Positions 1 through 12,300 of a DNA stretch of 64,000 bases are shown here, in pieces. This DNA is from Choristoneura fumiferana (taxonomy: Eukaryota; Arthropoda; Insecta; Lepidoptera; Tortricidae): positions 8,872,044 through 8,936,043 of the forward strand of contig NC_133472.1 of NCBI RefSeq assembly GCF_025370935.1, written 5' to 3'. Below the pieces are notes generated by a model, which was not told the origin of the DNA, searched no databases, and worked only from the letters and a program-made list of their open reading frames with translations. Positions within the stretch are counted from its first letter, which is position 1. Every line of letters starts with the position of its first letter. Position numbers and translations under genes: made by a program.

Positions 1-174
1 CAGTAGCACTCATACTTATGTAACTGTCTACTACGTTGTCATATAAGGCTGGTTCTGGGCTAACTACAACATCGCTCTTGAAAGTCATCAATGTGATTTA
101 ATGGGCGTTAACCAGTTTATAAAATAGTTTCCACCTGACGATGTATACTGAAGAAATGCTCGAGCTCAACTGAC

Positions 175-374
175 CTGTAGATACTGATCGCCGACCAGTT
201 TGAGATATGCCTCCATGCTCTTAGTCGCGAGTGAGTTCCCTCGGAACGTGAGGGAATGGTCGCCGGTACGGCGCACGTCCAAAGCGACGACATCGGCGAG
301 GTAACGCGGCGCGAGGCCCGCGCCCGCCATGCAAAGAACAAGGGCGCAACCGATGTCCTCTTTGGCTTTGACAC
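175..374 (-). CDS. raskol: raskol exon 8: N-terminal RasGAP domain with arginine finger
   Basis: Acceptor ACTTCCACAG, donor CTACAG|GTCAGT, 200 bases. The reading is (G)[19 protein letters not shown], then [19 protein letters not shown], then [20 protein letters not shown] and LVGDQYLQ. The FRGNSLA(T/S)K loop carries the catalytic arginine finger; its codon is at 241-243. The finger Arg is known in RasGAPs to complete the Ras active site, so the visible part is compatible with catalysis. The FLR motif and the rest of the all-helical domain lie outside the window. The minus frame 117-374 that opens in MSKPKRTSV is an out-of-phase shadow. Confidence 0.94.
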
Positions 375-3300
375 CTGTGGAAGTAAGGATTAATTCAGTT
401 TGTAAAACTGATAATTCCGTTTAAAAAAAATAGATGGCGCTGGCTAAGAGTGTAATTCTTGTTAACAGATACACTCCAAAGCGCGGGACTATCTAAAGAT
501 TCCGCTTGTAAATAAAAGCGTGTCACTAAAAACACCTATTAGACAGAAAATAAAAAAAATACAAGATTAAATTACTCAAACATATTACATATTTGTATTG
601 ACCATAAATAAACCCTACTTACCAATAACAGGTTCCAAATACTCGCATAGCCTCTTATAATTTTTCTTCAGATAATCGAGGAATCTGGCATAATGATCGA
701 GTGGGAGGACGTCTACGCTCTGATAGCGACATTTGATGCGAAGCGCGGGCACCGGGGGCGGGGGGGCGCGACCCCCCGGGGACTGGGGTTTGTCCCCCCC
801 GGAGAGAGGGTACCACCGCTCGTTGAGGTATCGGGAGGATACGTCGTCGACCGGGATGCGAACGGTACCTGGGAAAAAATTCCAGTTGAATATGAATTTT
901 TTGATGATGGTATGCTATCGGAGACGAAATTATTGAATGGCAGTGATACATATAGGTCGAACGACAAGATAGCCAAAATAAAGCGCCTCTTGTCACAAAA
1001 AAAAAACTACAGCTCCGCGGCAGGTGGGTGCGGAGTTTTACTTTTTGACACTGACAGGGTCAGAGATAGAAAAATTTGGTTATATCACTTCTCCTTTAAA
1101 ATATACATACCGACTAGCGCATGCTTGTCCCGCTTGCGCGAGCGTCGCTCTGGCTCTCTGTATACATTCACGTTGATCGCATGTACCGCCTGTAGCCCGG
1201 TGAACTCGTACACCTCGCCCCAGAAACACAGCTCCGACTTCAGCTTAGACGAGGATCTGGAGAACAAAATACATGTTGACGAGTGTCCAATGGTAACACG
1301 CAAGGGAAACGATAGAGAGTTCTTAGATGTAGACGTCTAATCCCAATTCCTTGCGGGCTTGTTTGTTGTAATGACACAACAGTGAATACGAAACTCCGCA
1401 ATAAAACCGTTTACAGTAAAACACCAATGTTATAATCGAAACCAGGCTAGAATATTGTACTGGATACTAAATCTGATGGTAGGTAAAATCAAGTTTTGCT
1501 TGTCATGTAACAGATCGAAGTTTCTGAAGATGCGCTATCTATTGCAGAGTAGCAGCAACTTTATTGGAACTTGTTACCAGAGCTACGAGGATATTAAAAA
1601 TTATAACCTATTGCATTTAGCTTCCTCTTAAATCTTTTGTTAAGAATATTAATTAATTAGTATCTTAACTATAACTTCAACCGTGTTTACAATGTTTAAG
1701 AGCAGACTAGTTAAATGTGAGGAAGTTTCATTAGGCAAACGATAATGATGTATTACGTCACCCCACCAATTGCAGCACGAAAACTATGACTCACGAGTTG
1801 TTCTACTATTTCGATTAATCCTTTGAACAGTTAGTTATTTATTTCGTTATTATTTCAAGTTTCCGTTCTGTTGGTTTTAGTTTATGGGTACAGTCGAGTT
1901 CGTAAACTTCTGAGCAAAAATTTGATCAAAAATATCTGAACACGCTTCTACGCCGTTAACGATAAAGTCGTGTTCACATATTTTTGATCAAATGTTTGCT
2001 CAGAAGTTTAAGAACTCGAATGTACCTAGACCCATAAACTAAAATCAATAAAGAGTAATAAATAAAGCAATAAAGTGAATTGTATTGTACAGTCAGCATC
2101 AAAAGTAGCTGTACACTTTCGTACTTTGTCGTTTTACAGCCACGTACGAAACGCCATGCGAGATAGTCAATGAGTCAATGCGATAGAGTAAAAAAGTGCT
2201 CCGCTACTTTTGATGCTGACTTGTACACAGTCTTTTAACTGACGAAAAGGAAAGGAGAAAGTTCAAATCGACGCGAATTTTAAAAGTACATAAACAAATT
2301 TTATCTTGGCGCCGCTGTTTACACTTACCTATGCAAACACTAATTTACCCCCTGTTGGACAAATACGGCAAAACGTATACTTAAATAGTAACCTACTCAT
2401 AGAACTCCTAATTCCTAATTAATTAAACTACTAAGAAGAATTAACAACCCGGCTAACTCGTACTAGGCGTTTTAACCCTTTTCCAGGCCCCGCAAATTAA
2501 GATACGCTACTACAAAATGATTCATAGTTTCATTGTTTACCTATGAGGGACGTGTTTAAAAACGAGTAATATTTTATTTAACTCCAATTGATTTTGTAGC
2601 ATATTGTAAATTAAGCAAGATCGAACATTTGTGTACATTTATATGGTCGCTATATGCACTATGCCTGGAAAAGGGTTAAATTTGTTTTAGTGGGGTTTAA
2701 CTGCTTACTTGGCGTAGAGCGTATCGTCAAGCAGAATCTCGCAGTAGTATCGCTTCTTTGGCGGGATGGCCTTTGCTTCCAGCAGCCAGAGCTTGACGGA
2801 GCGCTCACACCGCCGCGTACGCATCTCGTCCGGTCGCGCCGCCTGCCGGAGACTGTAACACAAGTACATTATATGTACAAACCCAGTTATGACATTGCTT
2901 TTTTTTCAGAGTTCTTTTTAGGGTTCCGTAGTCAGCTAGGAACCCTTATAGTTTCGCCATGTCTGTCCGTCCGCGGCTAAGCTCAGAGATCGGTGGTACT
3001 AGAAAGCTGTAATTTAGCATGAATATACATATCAGTCACGCCGACAAAGAGGTAAAATAAAAAAAAATTTAGAGTACCTCTCTTAGACGTAAAATGGAGG
3101 TGATTTTTTTATTATATAAGGTAAGGCAGGCTGTACCAGCAGTCATCGTATGCTGAATGAAAAAATGTTCATAGGTACTTCGTTCCTGTCAACGCTTTAT
3201 AGAAAGATGTAAAAAGAGAAAAAAGTGTAGTACACTTACGGATGAGTAAATCCTGGGTGAATTAACTCTAGGTGCATTAAGTGTACTACACGGAGAAAAC

Positions 3301-6300
3301 ACACTTGCTTGGTAGAAATTTTAAATCCAAGAAGAGATCCGCTAGAAAACCTTGGAATATAAAGGCCTATAGTAAAAATTTAAATTAAAACATTTTGTGT
3401 CTATTTTAAATAAATAAATAAGAAATTTATGAAAATGTTTGAATCTTTGTTACTCAATAACGCAATAACGCCTCGACGGATTTAGATAAAATTTGCGACA
3501 CAGATAGTTTACATCCTGGATTAACACATAGGATACTTTTTATCTCAGAAAATGTCAAAGTTTCCGCGGGATAGCGATAAACAAGTTCTTCGCAGAAGAT
3601 GTCGGGGGCAACAGCTACTTAGTATAACTATACAGTTTATACATAAACGTATAATAAAGGCAAGACTAATTGAAAAATCAGAAAATTAACATATTTTACA
3701 CATATTTATTCAAATGTTTTCTGATTTACGCAATACTAGTCATTAATTGTTAACTGCTACTAATGCCAAATGGAATTAAAATAGTGGTCTGACGGTTTCT
3801 TGATTAAGTCGTTTATAGCTGTTATCTCGTAATAAACTGCATTTATATCTTACCTGTATATCCAACGATCACGCTCCTTTCTGGAGGCGCAAGCGAAATA
3901 TCGCGGGGCACGATTTTCAGCGCTCAGCGCAAAGCAGTGCGGCTTGCCCAGCACTGACGAGTGCAGAGCACGGATTTCCACCTGAAAAACAGAAAACATG
4001 ATTTGACATCATATAAAACAAATCCGTTTCAAGCTTAAACCGCTTACGATCTATCAAACTTATAAATAGCGGTCGAGAGAGAGTGGACCAACTAAATAAC
4101 ATTTGATCCAAAGAGCTTCGAGACCCTTACAATTGGGCACCGATCAAGATGGAAAAACAAAAGAAATCATCAAAGAAACTAAACCCACTTGATTGGGCGG
4201 CCCCAGATCCATAGTGGAGACGGCGGGAGACTGCGCAGATAGTAGGCTCTCGTGTGATCTGAAACAATCCAATTTACGTGTTATTTCAACCACCAAGTAT
4301 TTCAATTTGTAATAAATACGAGTGATGAACTTGTTTCGTGCGCTCGCAGGGAAGTAATTAAAGAGCAACCAGTAAATAACTCGAGCAGACGGGCGGGGCG
4401 ACACTCCCACATATACAAAATTACAACACCTAGTGTCTGGGTAACGTAGTAGGTAATGTCACGACACGTCGCTAAATACGTGCGACTGTGTAAAAATACC
4501 GCGCGTTCATGCATCGCATTTTGATTGAGGGTTCAACCCCACGACAATATGCATAACTCGATACGAAACGAACAAAGGAAGCGCTTTGAAACTAAGTAAT
4601 TTCACTCTATTGCGCTAATTGCGCCGTTGTACCGAGTCGATCCAGCTTTGCAGTGCCTAGTTTGAGTTTAAACTGAGGGAGGAACGTTTGGTTACTGCTT
4701 TTGAACATTTTATACACTTCATGCTGGGACGGTTAAGGATTTTAATCCATGAGCCACCATGGAACCATTCCGCAGTAAACGTCATACGACACGTCATGTG
4801 ACATCGCATTAATGAACAAGGAACATCGTCATGACTTTTCCTTTGAAAAGGTTCCAGGGTGGCTCATGAACTAAAATCCTTGACTGTACGTGGGCAAGAC
4901 TAATGAGTGGCGCAAAACCGCAATAATTGAGTTAAAAGGAGATTAGAGAGAGAGAAAATACGTAACCTAACACTCTTTCTAGAAGATAATGTAACTTATA
5001 TGTTGCCTAATCCACCATAATACTTACAATATTCAAATAGGCATGTACCTACAATTCGAATATTTATTTCTCAGTGAAGGAAATAATATCGCACAGTAAT
5101 TTCTTTAGAAACGAGCTTTACTCATGCGCTGACATTATCGAAAATTACAAAGCGAAACTGGCATGAAATTACAATTGTGGCAGCCGAGGATGGGATACAT
5201 ACGACCTTTAGATATTTGCAAAAGACTCCCCGGAGAGGAAAATGGCGACGGAAACATGTACGATACGTCAACAAAAATTGGAAATAGACGGTGGTTATAG
5301 AAGCTTCTTATTCCGATCCGAATTCCGATAACCAATATCAAATACATTTTTTGATTTTTTTTTTATACTAAGATTGGCAGATTTGCGGAGAGGCCATAAC
5401 TAACTCGGAAAGCATAAAAGCTGTCAATTAACAAACTTTACTAGTATCCGCTCTTCGAAAGGCTCATTTAGTTAAACCCAGTTTAATACATCAGTGGTTA
5501 AACCGTTTTACTACAAATCAATTGCTGGAAGAAACCAATGATTAACAAAAGGCGCTGTACGGCTGTTATTCTCACAGTTAAACCAGTTTACAGGCTTAGC
5601 ACTCGCAACCGACCAATCGGGGCCAGTGATTTGCTGTCGCTGGTGTCGCTATTCGACAAAACGGATGCAGCCAATCATTCGTAAGGTAACCCATACAAAT
5701 TAAAGTGGCTTGCTGTGTGCAAAACTGAGCCCACGCAGCATCTACCAGTGTAAGTATTCAGATAGTTACGCGCCATTTTTCTATCACCAGATGTAACGGA
5801 GCAGCTACGGTAGTCAGTAATAAATATTTGAGCACACACGCACCATTGACGATACAGTTGTGTTTACATGTTTACTAATGACAACTGCATTTGAATTAGA
5901 TCATGGAAAACACTCAAGATAGTGGTGTGTGAAATCTCCAATCCAACCGAAAGAAAGTTTTTAGTACGAAGCAAAAGGCTGTTTTTCCACCAGAGAAGTG
6001 TGAGGTAGCTGTTTAGCTGTAAAGTCTCTATGTAAGTACTTCAGGTTAAACCTGTCCCTGTTCACCAGTGCTAAGTTGCTAAGCTATCCTAATTGGTGTA
6101 TGAAATATTCTTAGCCACGCAGTTTAGCTCATACATATCTGATGGAAAAACAGCCGGATGCTCTTGTAGCTAATGTTGTAATGTTACCTGGACGTCCGTA
6201 AAGCATGCGTAGCCGGGTGCGTATTGCCAGCGGCCAGCGCGCGGTCCCTTTCCAACTTTGTGGCGGACTTGGTCCTCTTCAGCGGATTGTTCCGGAAGGA

Positions 6301-9300
6301 TCGTTTCGAGAAGAAAAAGGAGGCGAGGCGTGAGGGGCTGTGCTGGGCTTGGGCGCCCGGCACCGGCGTGCTTGGCGCCGAGCCGCGGCGACACGCTTTT
6401 TCATACGATGTGTCTGCAAGAAAGAGATTCAGTTAATAATCGAGTCAAAAACAAGATTAGTTACATCATTAACTCAAGTCACGACGTATTTATTCATAGT
6501 TATAGCTAATATTCCAATTTATACCAACCAAAAGTACTGACAACGCCACACATAATTTAAGTAGTTTGCTCCATCCATAAAACATTTAGTTTTTTATTAC
6601 TCATGCGGTGCATAAGGGTCCGGCTGTTTATTAACGCGAACGCAAATCTACAAAATACAGCAATAAAGTAATGCCCTGAGTCATACACTCTGCCCATTCC
6701 AATTTGCAGAGTTACCATAGCCTTGCATGTCGCAGCGAGCATGATTGCAACAATTATGATGATTGAGGCGGACTGTCAGGGATTCTCTGCCTACAAGTAC
6801 AAAAATATTATTGATATTGACATATTTCAGATCCAGATGACGTGAGATAAAATTGAAACGAACATGTTATTCACAGAAAAAACGGGTCTTAACATACCCT
6901 ACAAATGATAGGTACATATTTTTCAATAATGTTGTACTTCAGTGACAAAAACTCAACTAAAACAACGAGGCAGTCGAATTAAAGTGGCCCAAACACGGAA
7001 GTCAATATAGCGGGCGATTTTTAATTTGTACCTACTAATTATCGTTGTCGTGACTCATCTCATCTGACCAGTTTGGGGTGTTTCCAATAGCGCAACAAGA
7101 TGCAAGGATACAAAAGCAGAAGGCATAGCATATCAGAGGTCTATACCTGTGCCGCCTGATCCTGATGCCAAATGCTACCTACTCGCGAGGCCACACCGGC
7201 ATGGTACCTGCAGCAAGCCGACGGCATAATCGTAAGGTATAAATAAACGACCATTAGCCTTACGGTAGCGTATCGCAACGACGTGTATACTCCGCGCCTC
7301 AGTCTAACCTAAAACCTAAGGAGGACGTCGCCTTTTTCGCTAATAGTTATAAAGCAACTATAGGTATTGTGCCTCAGTACCGACTTTTAAAATCATATCA
7401 CTCGAAAATACCAATCGAAAGTGAAAAAAACTCTTGCTGAATTTAAAATACGAGTAGAAGAAAATTAAAGCTTTAATTTATCAAAACTAAATTGTATTGT
7501 TTTTAATTTGTGGAAATGTTTCAATCTTTTGACGATGTAATTAATACTCGAATGTTTACGTCAAATTTATCAAAACGTTATCTCGAATGAAGTATAATGT
7601 GGACACGAGCAAGTGGCACGGTATATACGGCGCGGCATCCGGCGGAAGCGGCGCGCACGCCGCAAGTGACCAGCGCGCATGCCTCTACAATGTCAAAACC
7701 TTATAATTATGTAGGTATATAGTCATCGTCAGATATAAGGGAGCTACCGAGATGCTCAAGACACAGACGGAACATGTCTCTATTGTGCAGCGCGTTACAG
7801 AAAAGAGGAAAAAAAATATTCGTTAAATTTCGCAAAATAGAGAGATATGGGGATAAATTCTATTCCATGGTTATTAAAAATACGAAGCCTGGTCCAGTTT
7901 TATCAAACTGGATTTAGGCACTTTGGCCGCTCCTTTATATGTAAATATTTAGCGTCTACTGTACAATAACTAAATAATCAGTTCGTACATAGCTCAATTT
8001 ACTTCATACAATACCACAAACTTCATCACCACATCAGATGATGGGATCGGTATCGGAGTCGGTAAATAAAAAATACTGTTACAGCTAAATGGATGTTGAT
8101 ATGGTTGCGGCATTAATTACAATTTTGACCACCGGGTCAGATAAACTTGTGGTACTACTGTACTGATTGATTCCAAACTGCAGTGTTGAAGCAGGATAAA
8201 CTCGGATTGTTGTCCGTATGTATAAAGTACTCTGTGGTTGTCCGTCCAGTTGTCGTTGACGTGACAGAGAGTAATACGTCTGCGTTGTATCTTGCTTTTT
8301 AAACGACGAAAAAAAAAACGGAGGAGATTCTCATGTCGACGCGTATATTTATGACAGATATTTTATGTTTACAGTGTAGTCCGATTTTGACAATTATGTT
8401 TTTATTGGAAAGCGTACACCCCGAGGGTATTCCCATTTAAATTCAGAAAATTAAGAAAAAAACCTACTACCTAAACCTACTACTACTTGGTATTATCTAA
8501 ATTTGGAAAAAAAATACCCAAGGTAAAAATTATGGCTAACGAGGCTTAAATAAATAAGAGCTCGTACTTCTCTCATTTTTAAGGTTCCGTTTACAAGGAA
8601 CAGGAATTGTAAGCCACATCTTTGCTTGACTAATATGACTAAGGCTAATTAAGTAGCAAAAACAAAAAAAAAACTTATTTTATATTACAGGTACTAATGG
8701 ACTTCAAAAAGCAAGAACGTTATCAATTCCGTTAAACCTGTGACTCACTTTCAAGAAAAGAGATATGGTTTCGCACCAAAATACTAAACTAAATAATAGT
8801 TATTTGTGTCACAAGGGAGCAAAATGGTGTATTTACGGCGAGGGCGTAAATTGAATCCAGAATGTAGCGAAGGATTCTACAATAGAATCCTGAGCTGAAA
8901 GCTCACTAACTGAGTTGAAAGCGGAAGAGAATGAAGTACCGTTATTAAATATATTCTGCCTTTGTCTTCGATATTTAAACTTCTTTATGTACAAAATAAA
9001 AGTTCTCACTATCTGACTCATCACAGCATAACTATACTTTGATGAGTCAGATAATCCTTGGCCCCCGAAAACTAAAATTTTGTTTTGAGTAAAATTGTAA
9101 ACAAGTAATAAGAACATATTGATATTGCCTCCAGTAAATAAATACTTTTTGTAAAGCCGTGTACCATGTTTTTATGCAAATAAATGATTTATGGGCGTTG
9201 TTAATCTAGTGATTTATAAAATAATTGAACTAAAATAGTATTGCAGTGTCAAGTAGTGCCAACGTCGAAGGCGACAGAAGTGTCGACGCTAACGTGCGAA

Positions 9301-12300
9301 ACAACAGATGTACTCACAAAGGGGAGCATTAGTGGTATCTAACGGTAGCCTCGTGTCCCGCTGTTAACTATACGATGTCATATACGCTTGACAAGGCATT
9401 TATTATCCCTTGGATATCCAGTTTATAATATCTAATTAAAATTCTCACTTAATAACAGGATTTATTAAGTTATGTACGTTTCTTGATCGGAATAGATAAG
9501 GTCGCGTCTATTAGTTTTATCAACGACGTACACAAAGGGCCTCGAGACGAACAGATCAGTAGATAATTAATTAAGATTTTTACTATTTAATTTGAGTGCA
9601 TCTGGAAACAAATAAATTTTTCCTTTATTCTGATACTAACTTTTAAAACTTTTTTGATCCCATAGGAACTATAATATTATTTCGGGATACAAGTAGCCTA
9701 AGTATATGTTAAGTCAGAGTATGTATTACCTGTATGCCAAAATTTCATGCAAATCCGTTTAGTAGTTTTTGCGTGAAAGTGTAACAAACATCCAAACAAA
9801 CATCCACCCATCTATCCATACAAACATTCGCGTTTATAATATTAGTAAGAGTTTTGAGAGCATTAAAACAAAGTTTAAAAAAACTGATTTCAAAATAAAA
9901 TAAGTCAGCTTTTAAAAACTAACTGTAAACTCAAAAGAAAATATAATTTTAGATTCCCGCCTTTGATATGTCCACAATCTGAGGGTTCTATAATAAAGTG
10001 TCATAAACAGAGACGCCAAGGAAATTATTTTTCATGAGCATAATAAACAACGCGTAGACATACGTCTGAACTGCTATAATTAAGAATTTAAGGGTTCATC
10101 ATCATCATGTCAGCCGAAAGACATCCACTGCGGGACGGACATAGGCTTCCCCCAAGGCTCTCCATTCAGACCAGATCCCGCGATCTTAACCAGTCTTAAT
10201 TTAAGGGTTAAATAAAAAAATAGACCTGGCTTTGAAAAAAAAAGAAAAAAAATGATAAGAGAATAAAATATGAACGACGACTTTATGAAGTTAAAAAATA
10301 GGGCATATTAGACAAAGCTCTGCGCAGCACAGGGGGCGACACTAGCGCAAACCCATGTCAACGTCAGTTCTCTTTATACTAAGATTAGATTAGATTTTAA
10401 AAAAAATATGGCTCTGTCCATTGGAAGACAATGTTGCCAGTGTCTAGTAGGTTTTGCCGTTGTACGGTAAAAAAATCTAGAAAACGAAATATGAGAGGTA
10501 ATGGTGGATGAACGATGACAGCGTGAAAACTCCATCCCTTTATACTTATTTAAGACTTATTTTGTCGCCATGATTATTATACCTATAGAAATCATGATAA
10601 TAAGTATTTATTAGTAACAAAATATCATGATATTTTACATCGATAGTAACGATAGAGCTATATTTCCAAAAAAATAATTGAAATAATAAGATATTATGGC
10701 ATTTATTATTTTTATGACTCAAAAAACTGTTTACGGTTTTGTGCTAGTGCTGCACCCTGACGGGAGAAAATTTCAGTAATATTCCCTATTGGTGTCGTCG
10801 TTGTTATTGTAGGGAGTAAAACAACAAAAGATCGTTTTGTTTAGTAAAGAGCCGCGGTAAGTGGATCGTTTGGCTCGCAGCCGCAATCACTAACTGTATA
10901 CTTTGATACGACCATGATAAAACGCCCACGAGGAAGTGCCACGCGACATTATGATAACGCCTCAATAAGTACTACACAGATTTTGTGTTTATATTTAACA
11001 ACCATGTTAAATTTATTTATATTTGAATCGAGAATAAGAACAGCTCAGATAAAATGTGGTGGAAACACCGAAAACCGCGATTGTGTGAATTCACGATTTT
11101 GATCCGATGTGGTCGAGCGTCGTGCTCAAAGATTTGATTACCCTTTCGAGTACATAAAGCAACAGCAGCGCAATTGCGTAATCTAAATTATGTCTACGTT
11201 ATATTCAGTTCAGACTATTAAACTTGTAGGTTATTGTTTTCGTTTTCTACATTATTATAATTATAAGTAAGCTCAGATAAATAAGCTAAATGTCACAATT
11301 TAATAAAATAGAACCAAAACTTACTAAGTAGGTGCCCATTCAAAATGTGTCTCCAAAATCAGTAACCAAAACCGCCTTTCTCATCTGCGCTACAAGAGAT
11401 TTTGCATGCTGTAAGTTGAAGTATCAGTAATAATGGTTTTGCCTCCTTGTATTGTTACGCAGGAAACTTAGCAACGTTTTGTTTCTTGACATGTAATTAG
11501 TGAGCATTGTTCGTAACGTGAGTTGTCGAGAAGCGTACTAGTCTGAAATAGCAGAGTCATTCATATTAAGGTGCTGTTTTAGCCTGAAGAACGCTTAGTA
11601 AGCGCACTTCAATAGCTTCCACACGTATCTACACAAACACACATTTACTGCTCGAATGTTGTGATACATTATATAATGGACTCGCAATATTTATTGATGT
11701 TCTAGGAATATGTAGGAGATAGTCGTACGAGATAGAGAGTAACTGCATTATAGTAATCAACCATGATTAAGAGTTACATTATTACGTCAAAATCAATACG
11801 AATCTAAATATGTAGTAACCACGATTGAATATTTCACTAGTTTGCAACAAGGTTAACCAGCTATTTGATATTACGAAACTATTGTGACCGAGCCACGAAA
11901 CAACATCCAATAAATTATTTTCCGATGAATAATCTAAGTTTCTAAATTACGAGGGGCTTACCAGAATGCACGGCGACATCGTCGTCGACGTCCAAGTAGC
12001 CGCGTCGAATACTTAGCGGACTATTGGCCATCTGCTCCTCGTGTTTCTTGATGAGGGCCCCAATCACGCGGCTCTCGCCACCGTTGTTACCCACAAATTT
12101 ATCGTAATCCTCGGTCAGATCCGTGACCACAGCCGTCTGCTCATCTGACCCATCTTCGATATTTCTCGCAGTCACACTCCGCAACAAAGAATTGCTCCTT
12201 GATAGCTTTGTGCTTCGAGAACGTCGAATAAAATTTAGTCCTGACATTTTTCCGGGGCTTCGACTGGGGCTGTCCGGCGTTATAGTTATTCTAGGAGTTT

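Larger units (their letters stand above)
869..2708 (-). other. Introns 5-6 and 6-7 of raskol
   Basis: 869-1110 is a short intron with nothing else visible. 1257-2708 holds MITEs A and B and otherwise AT-rich sequence. Confidence 0.85.
6414..11961 (-). other. Intron between raskol exons 1 and 2
   Basis: Holds a LINE end (10.1 kb), a Helitron-like fragment (9.7 kb) and repeat P (8.8 kb). A GC-rich pocket at 7615-7680 with TATATA is the only other unusual sequence. No gene seen. Confidence 0.8.

Noticed and set aside
117..374. 85-codon minus frame MSKPKRTSV...
   Set aside because: Out of phase with the RasGAP reading, which alone gives FRGNSLATK and correct splice phases.
693..1340. 215-codon plus-strand frame
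   Set aside because: Antisense to two raskol exons and the intron between them; it has Arg/Ser-rich shadow composition and no family match, while the minus strand gives continuous C2 and GAP sequence.
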